The notes: generated from the sequence alone by a model not told the origin. DNA of 40,949 bases from Actinomycetota bacterium (GCA_009379915.1 WHSV01000026.1:1-40949), one strand, 5' to 3'. Counted from the stretch's first letter, positions 15,475-24,649 are shown. Made by a program: numbers and translations.

Positions 15475-16425
15475 ATGAACGACGAGGTGCCGGTACTCGA
15501 TTACGCCGCGGTAATGCAGGCGGTGACCCCCGAACGAGCCATCGAGCGCGTTCGGGACGGGTTCATTCGATACGCGAAGGACGAGTGGACGATGCCGGCG
15601 AAGGTCTACCTGGACAGCCCTCCGCACGGCGACTTTCGAGCCATGCCGGCCGCCGGACACGGCATCGCGATCCTCAAGTGGGTGACCTCGTTCCCCGGCA
15701 ACTCGACTCGCGATCTGCCCACGGTGACCGGGACCATCCTCGTCAGCGATACGGACACCGGGCGCTGGCTTGCACTCGTCGACGGGCGTTCGGTGACCGC
15801 GTTGCGCACCGGCGCGGCGGCGGCTATCGCTTCGCAGGCGCTCGAGAGCGACACCGCTCAGCGCGTTGGGCTGATCGGGTCTGGACTCCACGGGCGTTGG
15901 GCCGGTGCCTGTCTGAAAACCGCGGGATACGAGGAAGGTGTGTGCGCGGATATCAATCCCGCCGCCTCACGGGCCGCCGCCGACGAACTCGGCTGGAGTG
16001 TCGGGTCGTTGAGCGAGGCGATGGCGTGCGATGTCATCACTCTCGTCACGCCGGGATACGAACCCGTTATGGACGCGTCGCACTTACGTCCCGGCATGCA
16101 CATCAATGCGCTCGGTGCCGATGGTCCGGGGAAGGCCGAGATGACAGTCGATGCAGTGGAGCAATGCGAGCTCTATTGCGACGAGTGGCGCCAGGCGAGC
16201 CACGGAGGCGAGCTCACCGGGGCGGCGAGTTCGGGGCGCATCACCCAGGAGCGGGTCACGGAACTAGGGGCCGTCCTCACCGGCCAGTCCCCCGGGAGGA
16301 CCTCAGATGAAGTGGTCACGCTCTTCGATTCCACGGGTCTCGCGATTCAGGATCTGGCCATCGTGAGGGTCGTGCTGGACGAATATCACGCCGGCTCGAT
16401 CGAAGCTCCCGCGATCTCGCTCTAG
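15475..16425 (+). CDS. Ornithine cyclodeaminase/mu-crystallin family protein
   Basis: A 316-residue NAD(P)-dependent protein of the ornithine cyclodeaminase, alanine dehydrogenase and mu-crystallin family. The N-terminal substrate part has MPAKVYLD and HGIAILKWVTSFPGN, including the catalytic-type lysine. The Rossmann fold follows with the glycine motif GLIGSGLHGRW and the downstream HINALGADGPGKAEM, typical of the group. It may deaminate or reduce an imino or keto amino acid; the substrate is not clear. ATG 15475 is preferred to a more distant frame opening because the family homology begins there. No strong ribosome binding site is seen. Confidence 0.85.
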   Translation: MNDEVPVLDYAAVMQAVTPERAIERVRDGFIRYAKDEWTMPAKVYLDSPPHGDFRAMPAAGHGIAILKWVTSFPGNSTRDLPTVTGTILVSDTDTGRWLALVDGRSVTALRTGAAAAIASQALESDTAQRVGLIGSGLHGRWAGACLKTAGYEEGVCADINPAASRAAADELGWSVGSLSEAMACDVITLVTPGYEPVMDASHLRPGMHINALGADGPGKAEMTVDAVEQCELYCDEWRQASHGGELTGAASSGRITQERVTELGAVLTGQSPGRTSDEVVTLFDSTGLAIQDLAIVRVVLDEYHAGSIEAPAISL

Positions 16426-16533
16426 AGGGGCGGCTATCGGGCATCGAGCGGTCGTCGTGTGGTTGACTCAACCTCCGATGTGATAGGACCGATGAGACAC
16501 GGGTAAGTAAATCCACGGAGCGAGCCAGGCTCC

Positions 16534-16902
16534 TTGCGATATGTAGCACGACCTCAACAATGGCGTTGGGAGAGAAGATATTTGAATGCCGACGGCAGCA
16601 TCGCAGTAGGTCAGCACCCCTCGAAGCCCCCGCAGGCCCCCGCTTGGGGGGCCGACCATTGTCTCTCCGGAGACCAATGGAGCAAGTTCCGTAAATACCT
16701 CGCCGAGACTCCGCCTGACGAGAGGCGCCTCCTGCTTTCGGTCGCCGAGATCGAGCGAATAATCGGTCGTCGACTTCCGGATGAAGCCGGTCTTCCGACC
16801 TGGTGGTCGCAGTGTCCCCGGCTCGGTGACTGCGGCAAGGGCCAGGCGTGGCGGGTGGCGGGCATGACCGGGCACTACCTCATCGAGCTCGTTCGCTGCT
16901 AG
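16534..16902 (+). CDS. Small DUF7662-like protein
   Basis: A protein of up to 122 residues. The C-terminal 75 residues fit the DUF7662 pattern: a helix ending in KFRKYLAETPPDER, then LLLSVAEIERIIGRRLPDEA, a W-W-S-Q-C motif, and a closing A-W-R-V-A-G-M segment. That domain is found alone or beside nucleases, but its function is not known. Four Cys residues lie in this protein. The start is uncertain: TTG 16534 opens the frame, and TTG 16582, after GGGAGAGAAG, is an alternative. It stands alone between the cyclodeaminase-like gene and a repeat region. Confidence 0.55.
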   Translation: MRYVARPQQWRWERRYLNADGSIAVGQHPSKPPQAPAWGADHCLSGDQWSKFRKYLAETPPDERRLLLSVAEIERIIGRRLPDEAGLPTWWSQCPRLGDCGKGQAWRVAGMTGHYLIELVRC

Positions 16903-17068
16903 AAAACGGCAGAGCCATGCGGTCGATGCCGCGCTGAACCAGGACGCGCATGGATCCTCGCCTCGCTGAGTGGTTGGCGAACCTCACGTTCCCGCACATT
17001 GCGTCCACCGGGCTGGGCGCAAGCCGAGCAGTCTTCTCGTGCGGGATGTTCGTTCCGGAGAAGGTGGC

Positions 17069-17244
17069 GGTCGGTGCGGTCGGTGCGGTCGGTGCCTACC
17101 ACCACGACCAGTACGACCAGCGAACGTCCACGAGACATCTATCGCGAGCGCTGGGCGAGGGCAGCTTTGATCTCGGCCCGCGGTCGGTGCGGTCGGTCCG
17201 GTCGGTGCGGTCGGTGCCTACCACTACGACCAGTACGACCGGCG
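17069..17244. repeat. Duplicated unit with GGTCGGTGC tandem 9-mers
   Basis: The 9-mer GGTCGGTGC repeats three times at 17069-17095 and four times (one variant) at 17182-17217. Each array is followed by nearly the same sequence, CTACCAC-Y-ACGACCAGTACGACC-R-GCGAA, starting at 17096 and 17218, an offset of 122 bases. Weak similarity continues for about 25 bases past the second unit. Unit length and lack of spacers rule out a CRISPR array. It may be a structured intergenic element or a slipped duplication. Confidence 0.75.
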
Positions 17245-17357
17245 AAGTTTCCAGAGACCTTCCATCTGGAGAAGAAAAGCCATGGTGGCACTGGTAGTTG
17301 GCCTGAGTGTGCGGACGAATCGACCCTCACCCCGCTCCCTCATCGTCCCCCGGGCGA

Positions 17358-17363
17358 TAGGTT
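17358..17363 (+). promoter_or_regulatory. Candidate -10 box for a leaderless ku transcript
   Basis: TAGGTT ends 6 bases before the ATG of ku, the ideal distance for transcription to begin at the start codon. No Shine-Dalgarno sequence is present. Confidence 0.45.
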
Positions 17364-17369
17364 TGTTGC

Positions 17370-18341
17370 ATGCCTCAGGCAGTGTGGACCGGCGACCTCA
17401 GCTTCGGATTGGTAAAAATTCCGATAAGGCTTTACACCGCAACTTCACCAAAACGCCTGCGCTTCCACCAATACGAAGCGGGCACCGGCAGACGGATCCG
17501 ATATCGCCGGGTAGCCGAGGGGACGCGTCCTCACGATCAAGGTTCGGGCGTCGTCGAGGAACCCGTACCGATCGACGAATGGGAACCGGCAACCCGCGAC
17601 GAATCTGAGGAATCCCCAGGGGTCGCCGAAGCAGACGTGGGTGTCGACGAACCTTTCCCGGCCCCGCCCGAGGACCAGGAGGTCGAAGGCGAGGTCCCGT
17701 GGCAGGAAATCGTCAAGGGCTACGAGATCGGGCCGGGTCGGGTCGTGACCGTCGACGCCGACGAACTCGAGTCGGTGGCCCCCGAGAGAAGCCGCGTCCT
17801 GGAGGTGGAGCAGTTCGTCGATCTCTCCAGCATCGATCCGATCTTCTTCGAGAAGTCCTACTACGTAGTTCCCCAGCGAGGTGCCGCTACCGAGAGACCG
17901 TACTGGTTGCTCTATCGCGCGATGGAAGAAGCGGGCAAAGTTGCGATCGGCCGCTTTGTGATGCGGACGAAGGAGTACCTCGTGGCCGTGCGAGCCGCGG
18001 AGCACGCCCTGGTGCTCGGGACGATGTTCTATGCCGACGAGGTGCGCGATCCAAAGGAGGTCTGGGTTCCCTCGATTCAAGAGCCGTCGCAACGCGAGCT
18101 GCAACTCGCCCGCCAGTTCATCGACGCCCTGGCGGGTCAATGGGACCCATCTCGCCTCCGAGACGCACACCGAGAGCGGCTGCTCGACCTCCTACACAGC
18201 AAATCCGCCGAAGCAGTAGTCATTCCGGAGGCCGAGGAAGAGACGCCGGCGAGACCGGCGACCGACCTGATGGAGATCCTGCAAGCGAGCGTGGACGCAG
18301 CCCGGCGAGAGCGAGATGCGGTGGACAGAGAGACGGGATAG
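17370..18341 (+). CDS. ku: Ku protein of non-homologous end joining
   Basis: A 323-residue bacterial Ku homologue. It begins with the typical AVWTGDLSFGLVKIPIRLYTAT. It carries the core R-x-R-Y-x-x-V segment, then GYEIGPGRVVTVDADELE, the long FVDLSSIDPIFFEKSYYVVPQ block, and GRFVMRTKEYLVAVRA. Ku rings thread onto broken DNA ends and recruit LigD. An acidic, Pro-rich insert of about 50 residues (about 60-110) lies before the conserved GYE segment, and the C-terminal tail is short. No ligD is in this window. The start is fixed by family alignment and by a -10 box 6 bases upstream. Confidence 0.95.
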   Translation: MPQAVWTGDLSFGLVKIPIRLYTATSPKRLRFHQYEAGTGRRIRYRRVAEGTRPHDQGSGVVEEPVPIDEWEPATRDESEESPGVAEADVGVDEPFPAPPEDQEVEGEVPWQEIVKGYEIGPGRVVTVDADELESVAPERSRVLEVEQFVDLSSIDPIFFEKSYYVVPQRGAATERPYWLLYRAMEEAGKVAIGRFVMRTKEYLVAVRAAEHALVLGTMFYADEVRDPKEVWVPSIQEPSQRELQLARQFIDALAGQWDPSRLRDAHRERLLDLLHSKSAEAVVIPEAEEETPARPATDLMEILQASVDAARRERDAVDRETG

Positions 18342-18439
18342 CGCGCCCGTCGCCTCCGTCTAGCTTGCCTAACCCCGACCGTGAGATGTGAGACCTTCAC
18401 GAAGGGCTCTTAACTACGACCAGATGGCAGGATAACGAG

Positions 18440-19136
18440 ATGAGACGGTGGTCGGTCGCATCGTTATCTTTGACGTTCGTCGCGGCTTGCTCGCCGGGGG
18501 ATGGCGGCGGTAACGAGAGGCCTCTGACCGAAGGACATCTCGACGAGGACCCGGCGTGGTCGCCGGATGGGAGATGGATCATGTTCGTGCGCGGCTACTC
18601 GTCGAAGAAGGGGGGGATCTACAAGGTCCGGCCGGACGGTCCCAGCTCCACGAGGTCGTCCCTCGACCGGAGCCGCTGCGTCCGCACTCACCGGTCTGGT
18701 CGCTCGACGGAAAAAGGATCGCGTGGGCGCAGTGGAACATCGAGGACGAGGGACCCACGCAGGTGTGGACCGCGAGTGCCGAGGGCTCGGACCGGCGGAT
18801 GGTCGCGGAGCTCGACCAGATTTACACGATCAGCTGGTCGCCGGACGGCGAGACGCTCGCGGCCAGCCCTGGTCGCGCGGGGGCCGTCTACCTGATCGAC
18901 ATCGATTCCGGGAACGCGGAGATTCTCGTCGAAGGCGCGTCGGGAGCAGAATGGAGCGCCGACGGCTCACATCTTTACTATTGGCGAAAGATTGGTGATC
19001 CGGGCAACGGACCAATGTCCTGGAGCGGCGCGACATGCGCACCGGTGAACGGCAGTCGGTTGAAGGGACGGGACACCCCTGGTATCTCTACAGGGGCTTC
19101 GACGTGGAGCCCCTGCCGTGCGCGCTTCTGCGCTAG
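18440..19136 (+). pseudogene. Beta-propeller (TolB/PD40-like) lipoprotein, two frameshifts
   Basis: The reading begins MRRWSVASLSLTFVAAC, a lipoprotein signal with the Cys at residue 17, then a PD40 blade (DPAWSPDGRWIMFVRG). Near 18638-18645 the reading must jump frame to continue with two more blades (SPVWSLDGKRIAWAQW, YTISWSPDGETLAAS). Near 19014 it must jump again, to a frame ending MRTGERQSVEG...PWYLYRGFDVE and stop TAG 19134-19136. Each jump is repaired by one added base. The product would be a short surface or periplasmic propeller of unknown partner. Whether the gene is dead or mis-sequenced cannot be told. The start follows AGGATAACGAG. Confidence 0.7.
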
Positions 19137-19287
19137 GGACGACGAACTAGCCCCATGCGATGTTGCCAATGCCGGCACCTTGGAACCACCGCAGGTGGCG
19201 GCGAGGACAAGGAGCGCAGCGATACCGAGCCGCCGGTGCCCCGTAGCGTCCGGGGCTAGACGGAAAGACACCGTCGGAGTGTGAGCG

Positions 19288-20155
19288 TCACCAGCCGGAG
19301 TTCGTCGCCCTGTCGCCCGGCAGAATCGCTTCCTGGGTGAGAGCGGGTACCCCGTCCATCTCGTTCGGAAGGGTCATTCCGTGTAGGTGGAGGACGGTGG
19401 GCTCATGATCGAGCTCGTTGGTGAGCACGATCTTGACCTTGTCGCCGAGATCCGCGTTGATCGTGGGCCCGGGGATCTGACCGTTGTAGGCCATGGCCTG
19501 CTGGAACACGCCCGGTTCGACCTCCCACTTGATCTCGTCCGCGGTCAGTTCGAACACCTTGGTGCCGTCGGCCTCGATCCTGGGATGCAGGAGCTTCCCA
19601 CCGGTGCCCTTCGTCTCGGCAGGAAACAGCGCCGTGCGCGCAGCATCTGCATCGAGCATCTCCTGGGGCGACATCGTGGCGTGGGCCGAGTGGTCCACGT
19701 CGCCGCCGGCGGACGCCCCCTCGGTCCCGCCTCCCTCGGCAACGGTGATGACGCCCTTCATCCCACCATCGGCGTGTCCGGGAACCGAGCAGATGAAGTC
19801 GTAGGTGCCCGGCTCGAGCCCCGTCAGCGCGACCGTCTCCTCGGCCCCAGGATCTAGAGGCTCGGTACCGGTCATGCCCGTCACAGTGAAGTCGTGTTGG
19901 GTCTTCCCGTTGTTGCGCACCGTGAGCGAGGCGTCGCCCGGCTCGAGGCTGATCTCGCTGGGTTTGATGAAGAGGTCACCCAGCTCGACGGTGACCGCAT
20001 TGTCCCCGGAGCCCGCTGACTCGGCCGACAGGGCGGTAACGTTCAAATCGGTTCCGCCGAAGGCGGCTTCGGCGATGAGTCCCACGCCGAAGGCGATGAC
20101 CACGAAGAATCCCGCAACCGGCCATAGAAGCAGGGCTTTGGTTCAGTTCGCTCAT
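19288..20155 (-). pseudogene. Multicopper oxidase with N-terminal cupredoxin, broken
   Basis: From ATG 20155 (after AAAGGAAC) the reading gives MSELN, and after loss of one base near 20133-20141 continues as a membrane anchor (LLLWPVAGFFVVIAFGVGLI). A plastocyanin-like domain follows with type-1 copper ligands (QHDF...CSVPGHADGGM), then the first multicopper oxidase domain with the copper motif HLHGMTLPNEMDG. It stops abruptly after AILPGD at TGA 19288, where the family should run some 200-300 residues more. The remaining copper sites are missing, so the product could not be a working oxidase. No other frame nearby supplies the rest. Either a real deletion or an assembly junction lies near 19310. 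Confidence 0.78.
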
Positions 20156-20360
20156 CTGGGCTCGCGTTCCTTTCAATTTCGTTCTTCTGGTTGTCTGAGC
20201 CAATCCGAACGGAAGCGACGGATGAGCAATAGGTCCGAATGTCCCGATCCGCCCGGGACTTTCGGACGCCCCTCCACGGGACGCCGGATCGAGCCGGTCG
20301 CGGAGAGGCCATCCAGACCCCTCGATGGAGGTCTCTCGGCTCTGTGCGGACGCAGGGACT

Positions 20361-20396
20361 AGGAGTCTCCTGGAATCGGAACTACTCCTAAGGAGG
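20361..20396 (+). promoter_or_regulatory. Leader with competing SD/anti-SD pairings
   Basis: Before the 30-codon gene, AGGAG (20361-20365) and CTCCT (20367-20371) are followed by a second CTCCT (20385-20389) and the Shine-Dalgarno AAGGAGG (20390-20396). Either CTCCT can pair with either AGGAG, so structures that hide or free the ribosome site are mutually exclusive. This is the arrangement of a translational switch, but no known riboswitch class was recognised. Confidence 0.3.
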
Positions 20397-20403
20397 TTGA
20401 ACC

Positions 20404-20496
20404 GTGAACGACCTATGGGTTTTGATCGGCGCCGTCCCCGCCTTGGTCGTCTTTATCGTTGTGGTCTTGGCCCTGGTCCTGGGGCAGGTCTTCTAG
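20404..20496 (+). CDS. 30-residue single-span membrane peptide
   Basis: A GTG-started frame encodes MNDLWVLIG followed by a continuous hydrophobic stretch (AVPALVVFIVVVLALVLG) and the end QVF. That is one membrane helix and almost nothing else. A near-perfect Shine-Dalgarno, AAGGAGG, lies 7 bases before the GTG, much stronger than at most genes in this window, which is the main evidence for translation. Comparable small membrane proteins (KdpF, CydX type) modulate larger complexes, but no partner complex of those kinds is adjacent. The stop overlaps the convergent ackA 3' end by 4 bases. Function unknown. Confidence 0.65.
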   Translation: MNDLWVLIGAVPALVVFIVVVLALVLGQVF

Positions 20497-21587
20497 CCAC
20501 TCTCCTGAAAAAGGCCGCGGATCTCGCGCGCCATCTGGAGGTCCTCGCGGGCCTCGACCACCAGCACCCGCACAGATGCACCGGCTGCAGAGATGTCTGT
20601 GTCTCCGGCAGCTTGCCGGTTGCGAGGCTCGTCGAGCCGAATGCCGAGAAACTCCAGGCCCGCGGCGGCTATTGATCGAATCTCGGACGAGCGCTCCCCT
20701 ACCCCACCCGTAAAGACCACCGCGTCGACACCCCCCATGGAGGCGGCCATGCGGCCGACACCTGCCCTAAGAGCATGCACGTAGACATCGCGAGCCAATA
20801 CCGCCTCGGCCTCGCCGTTGGTGGCCCGTTTCAGGACCGCGCGCATGTCGGCGGTGCCGGCCAGGCCGGCAAGACCGGATTCGCGTTCCAGAGCCTCCTG
20901 TACCTCGACGGGCGTCAGGCCGGCGTGGGCCATCAGCCAAAGAGGCACCGATGGATCGATCGAGCCGGACCGCGTGGCCATCACCAGTCCCTCGAGCGGA
21001 GTGAACCCCATCGTGGTATCCACCGAGCGGCCGCCGGCAACGGCCGCAAGCGAGGCACCGGCCCCCAAATGGCAGGTGACGATGCGAAACGAGTTGAGAG
21101 GCCGACCGATCATCTCGGCGCTGCGCCGCGACGCATAGGCATGCGAGAGACCATGGAACCCGTAGCGACGTACTCCGTATCGCTCCCGCCACTGCAGAGG
21201 CACGGCGTAGGTCGAGGCGGCCGCGGACATACCTGAGTGAAAGGCTGTGTCGAAGCAGGCCACATGCGGCAGGTTGGGGAACGCCCGCCGTGCACGGACG
21301 ATTCCCTCCAAAGAAGCAGCTTGGTGAAGCGGAGCCAGTTCCTCGAGCGACGCGATCTGCTTCTGGACCTCGTCCGTGATGACCTCCGCGCCCGAGAACG
21401 AGCTGCCACCGTGCACGACGCGATGCCCCACCGTTTCGATCTCCGACTCTCCGACCGTTTCCTCTAATGCACCGGGCTTCCGCAACCACTCGGTACCGAG
21501 ATCGTGCGAGAGGACGACCGCATCATTTGCATCCAGGAGCCGCAGCTTGATGCTGCTCGACCCTGCATTGAGCACGAGGATTCGCAT
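20493..21587 (-). CDS. ackA: Acetate kinase
   Basis: A 364-residue acetokinase, about 30 residues shorter than most. It has the N-terminal NAGSSSIK phosphate motif, HRVVHGG, the FDTAFH segment, the GFHGLSHAYAS block, CHLGAGASLAAV and the late VFTGGVGE motif, so the active site is complete. It interconverts acetyl phosphate and ADP with acetate and ATP. It follows xfp on the same strand after 9 bases with no Shine-Dalgarno of its own, so it is probably translated by coupling. Together they run sugar phosphate to acetyl phosphate to acetate plus ATP without oxygen. Confidence 0.95.
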   Translation of the reverse strand: MRILVLNAGSSSIKLRLLDANDAVVLSHDLGTEWLRKPGALEETVGESEIETVGHRVVHGGSSFSGAEVITDEVQKQIASLEELAPLHQAASLEGIVRARRAFPNLPHVACFDTAFHSGMSAAASTYAVPLQWRERYGVRRYGFHGLSHAYASRRSAEMIGRPLNSFRIVTCHLGAGASLAAVAGGRSVDTTMGFTPLEGLVMATRSGSIDPSVPLWLMAHAGLTPVEVQEALERESGLAGLAGTADMRAVLKRATNGEAEAVLARDVYVHALRAGVGRMAASMGGVDAVVFTGGVGERSSEIRSIAAAGLEFLGIRLDEPRNRQAAGDTDISAAGASVRVLVVEAREDLQMAREIRGLFQESG

Positions 21588-21596
21588 GGGACGGCT

Positions 21597-23987
21597 CTAG
21601 TAGGGCCAGGTCCAGTTGCTGATCTCCGGGCTGTCCGCTCCGGTCCTGCGAGTGTGAGCGCGATGGCGGAGACGTTCATCGACCATCTGCTGACGCAAAC
21701 CGGCGTAACGATCCCCGAGCCCGGGGACCCGGTCGATCACGTCGATCACGAGGTGGAAGCGATCCAGATCGTTCAGCATCACCATGTCGAAGGGCGTAGT
21801 GGTCGTCCCCTCTTCCTTGTATCCGCGTACGTGGGTGTTGGAATGGTTCGAGCGCCGGTACGTGAGGCGATGAATGAGCCACGGATAGCCGTGGTACGCG
21901 AAGATCACCGGCTTGCTCGTGGTGAAGAGCGCGTCGAACTGGGCGCCCGGCATGCCGTGAGGATGCTCGCTGTCGTCCTGAAGCCGCATAAGGTCGACCA
22001 CGTTGATGACTCGGACCTTCAGGTGCGGAAGATGCCTGCGCAAGAGGTCGACCGCGGCCAAGGTCTCGAGCGTCGGGGTGTCCCCCGCGCAGGCCATGAC
22101 GACATCCGGCTCCTCGCCGTCGTCATTGCTCGCCCAGTCCCAGACACCGATCCCCCGAGTGCAGTGCAGGATCGCGTCATCGGTCGACAACCAGTTCAGA
22201 GTTGGCTGCTTTCCGGCGACGATCACATTGACGTAATCGCGACTCCGCAGGCAGTGATCGGCAACGGACAACAGCGAGTTCGTGTCGGGGGGCAGGTAAA
22301 CCCGAATGATCTCAGCCTTCTTGTTAACCACGTGATCGATGAAGCCCGGATCCTGATGCGAGAATCCATTGTGGTCCTGGCGCCAGACGTGCGAGGTCAG
22401 CAGGTAGTTGAGGGACGCAATGGGTCTGCGCCAGGGAATCTCGTGGCTCACCTTCAGCCACTTGGCATGCTGGTTGAACATCGAGTCGATGATGTGAATG
22501 AACGCCTCGTAGCAACTGAAGAGACCGTGCCGCCCGGTCAACAGATAGCCCTCGAGCCACCCCTGACACATGTGTTCGCTCAGAACCTCCATCACTCGGC
22601 CGTCTGCCGCAACCTGTTCGTCGTTCGGCTGCATCTCCGCAATCCAGGTGCGATTGGTGACCTCGAAGAGCGCGCCCAGCCGGTTCGATTCGGTTTCGTC
22701 CGGACCGAAGACTCGAAAGTTGGCGTTGCCTTGGTTGGCTCTCAGCACGTCTCTCAGGAACTCCCCGAGAACACGCGTGGCCTCGCCGAACGTCGTTCCG
22801 GGGGTGTCTACCTTCACTCCGTAGTCCCGAAAGTCGGGCAACAACAGATCGCGCAGCAGCAGACCGCCGTTGGACACGGGGTTGGCGCTCATTCGGCGCT
22901 CCCCACGCGGTGACAGTGCGCGCAGCTCGTCGACCAACCGTCCCTCGTCGTCGAACAACTCGTCGGGGCGGTAGCTCCGCATCCACTGCTCGAGCGCGCG
23001 GAGGTGCTCGGGGTTCTCGGCCAGCTTCGCCAGCGGGACCTGGTGGGCACGGTGGGTGCCCTCGACCGGTTTGCCGTCGACGGCCTTGGGGCCCGTCCAT
23101 CCCTTGGGGGTGCGCAACACGATCATGGGCCAGCCGGGTCGACCGGTCTCGGATCCGTCCCGGGCGGCCCGCTGAATCGCCTCGATCTCCTCGATACATC
23201 CATCGAGCACCGACGCCATCCGCTGATGCATCTCGGCCGGATCGTCCCCGGTCACGAAGCGCGGTCGGTACCCATATCCCTCCATCAACCGGCGGAGTTC
23301 ATCCTCCGGGACCCGTGCCAGCACAGTCGGATTGGCGATCTTGTAGCCGTTGAGATGGAGCACGGGCAGGACCGCGCCGTCCGTTACCGGATTCAGGAAC
23401 TTGTTCGAGTGCCAGCTCGTGGCCAGAGGACCGGTTTCAGCCTCGCCGTCGCCGACGATGCAACATACGACGAGGTCGGGGTTGTCCAAGGCAGCACCGA
23501 ATGCGTGCGCCAGCGAGTAGCCCAGTTCCCCACCCTCGTGAATGGAGCCCGGGGTCTCGGGAGCAACATGACTGGGAATACCGCCCGGGAACGAGAACTG
23601 ACGAAACAGCTCGCGCATTCCGGCCTCGTCTTCGGTGACATGAGAGTAGGTCTCGGCGTAGGTGCCCTCGAGATACGCGGTGGCAACCAGCCCCGGCCCG
23701 CCGTGGCCCGGGCCGATCACGTACATCGCGTTCAGATCCGACTCTCTGATCACCCGGTTCATGTGTACGTACACGAAGTTGAGTCCGGGCGTCGTCCCCC
23801 AGTGACCCAGGAGGCGGGGTTTGACGTGCTCGATCCGAAGGGGCTCCCGCAGCAGCGGGTTGTCGAGGAGATAGATCTGGCCCACTGAGAGATAGTTGGC
23901 CGCACGCCAGTAGGCGTCGATCAAAGCGAGTTCGGCATCCAAGAGTGGGCCGGTGGGAGCGTCAATCGAGACTTCGGCCTGTGACAT
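21597..23987 (-). CDS. xfp: Xylulose-5-phosphate/fructose-6-phosphate phosphoketolase
   Basis: A 796-residue thiamine-diphosphate enzyme of full family length. It cleaves xylulose 5-phosphate or fructose 6-phosphate with phosphate to acetyl phosphate and a shorter sugar phosphate. Motifs include [15 protein letters not shown] near the start, [17 protein letters not shown], and the ThDP/Mg site [11 protein letters not shown] with [11 protein letters not shown]. Later come [11 protein letters not shown] and a conserved C-terminal domain with WPY as the last residues. GAGGAGG lies 5 bases before the ATG. A DoxX-like gene precedes it by 59 bases and ackA follows by 9. The gene is completely intact, unlike several neighbours. 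Confidence 0.97.
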   Translation of the reverse strand: MSQAEVSIDAPTGPLLDAELALIDAYWRAANYLSVGQIYLLDNPLLREPLRIEHVKPRLLGHWGTTPGLNFVYVHMNRVIRESDLNAMYVIGPGHGGPGLVATAYLEGTYAETYSHVTEDEAGMRELFRQFSFPGGIPSHVAPETPGSIHEGGELGYSLAHAFGAALDNPDLVVCCIVGDGEAETGPLATSWHSNKFLNPVTDGAVLPVLHLNGYKIANPTVLARVPEDELRRLMEGYGYRPRFVTGDDPAEMHQRMASVLDGCIEEIEAIQRAARDGSETGRPGWPMIVLRTPKGWTGPKAVDGKPVEGTHRAHQVPLAKLAENPEHLRALEQWMRSYRPDELFDDEGRLVDELRALSPRGERRMSANPVSNGGLLLRDLLLPDFRDYGVKVDTPGTTFGEATRVLGEFLRDVLRANQGNANFRVFGPDETESNRLGALFEVTNRTWIAEMQPNDEQVAADGRVMEVLSEHMCQGWLEGYLLTGRHGLFSCYEAFIHIIDSMFNQHAKWLKVSHEIPWRRPIASLNYLLTSHVWRQDHNGFSHQDPGFIDHVVNKKAEIIRVYLPPDTNSLLSVADHCLRSRDYVNVIVAGKQPTLNWLSTDDAILHCTRGIGVWDWASNDDGEEPDVVMACAGDTPTLETLAAVDLLRRHLPHLKVRVINVVDLMRLQDDSEHPHGMPGAQFDALFTTSKPVIFAYHGYPWLIHRLTYRRSNHSNTHVRGYKEEGTTTTPFDMVMLNDLDRFHLVIDVIDRVPGLGDRYAGLRQQMVDERLRHRAHTRRTGADSPEISNWTWPY

Positions 23988-24046
23988 CGATCCTCCTCGC
24001 TTGGCGAGCCGCGATTGTCACACAACGAACGTCTTTCGAGGACCGC

Positions 24047-24649
24047 TTACTGCAGGATCGGGTACTTCCTGACAAGCTCGGTCTTCCTCCACCAGTTCCC
24101 CAAGCCGAGGTAACGTCCGGCTCCTGCGTACGCCAGCCCCACGAAGATGACTGCGTAGACAACGTGGTCGTCGAGGAACAGGTTGTTCTCGGGCCACACC
24201 GCTGCCGCAGTGTAGAAGATGACCATCCACAACGCCCCGCCGATGGCCGACAGCCTGGTGGCGACACCCAGGATTAGCGCGATTCCGATCCCCGCCATGC
24301 AGAGCATGTAGATCCAGTCGACCCACGCGGAGCCTGCAAGGCCCTCGTAAAAGCTCAGGAACGGCTCCTTGGTGTGGAGGCCGAAGCTCAGGAATCCCTC
24401 GGTTGGGGAAGCTCCGTTGATCCAGGCTGCATCCCCGAAGAAGTCGATCGCTCCGGTTTCTGGGTTGCGTCCGGTAGCGAACCCCAGCGCCAAGAGCTTG
24501 TCCAGGAAGGCCCACAGGAAGGTGAAGCCCATCATCAGGCGAAGCACCCCCCAGACCAAGCGAACCTTCGGCTGCGACTCGGGCGCGGTGCCGGGGGCAA
24601 CCAGTTCTGCAGCCTCATAGTCGAGCTTGTCGTTGACTTTCGTTGTCAC
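24047..24649 (-). CDS. DoxX-like membrane protein
   Basis: A 200-residue protein. About 35 polar residues are followed by membrane segments: VRLVWGVLRLMMGFTFLWAF, an external loop with a conserved W-I-N-G-A-S-P-T-E-G-F-L segment, then helices around WVDWIYMLCMAGIGIALI, ATRLSAIGGALWMVIFY and VVYAVIFVGLAYAG. This fits the DoxX / thiosulfate:quinone oxidoreductase large-subunit group, but many members have no proven activity. GTG 24649 is chosen because AGAAGGAGG lies 6 bases upstream; the frame opens earlier without such a site. It is probably the first gene of a doxX-xfp-ackA transcription unit. Confidence 0.82.
   Translation of the reverse strand: MTTKVNDKLDYEAAELVAPGTAPESQPKVRLVWGVLRLMMGFTFLWAFLDKLLALGFATGRNPETGAIDFFGDAAWINGASPTEGFLSFGLHTKEPFLSFYEGLAGSAWVDWIYMLCMAGIGIALILGVATRLSAIGGALWMVIFYTAAAVWPENNLFLDDHVVYAVIFVGLAYAGAGRYLGLGNWWRKTELVRKYPILQ

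Larger units (their letters stand above)
16903..17369. other. Non-coding region with a duplicated repeat before Ku
   Basis: No gene is recognised in these 467 bases. Open frames run through on both strands, but their predicted peptides are just translations of the repeat. The region holds the two repeat units described separately, and in its last 12 bases the -10 box of the Ku gene. Confidence 0.5.

Noticed and set aside
16468-16875. Minus-strand frame opposite the DUF7662-like gene
   Set aside because: No domain; the plus strand carries the recognisable pattern.
17069-17217. GGTCGGTGC arrays as a CRISPR
   Set aside because: Units are 9 bases with no spacers and no cas genes nearby.
16950-17297. 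115-codon frame through the duplicated repeat
   Set aside because: Its peptide is mostly translated repeat (VGAVGAVGA and SVRSVRSV), so coding is unlikely.
18978-19271. Minus-strand frame with a signal-peptide-like start (GIAALLVLAATCGG)
   Set aside because: No ribosome site, it soon becomes antisense to the propeller lipoprotein, and nothing recognisable follows. In the alternate frame it ends after about 40 residues.
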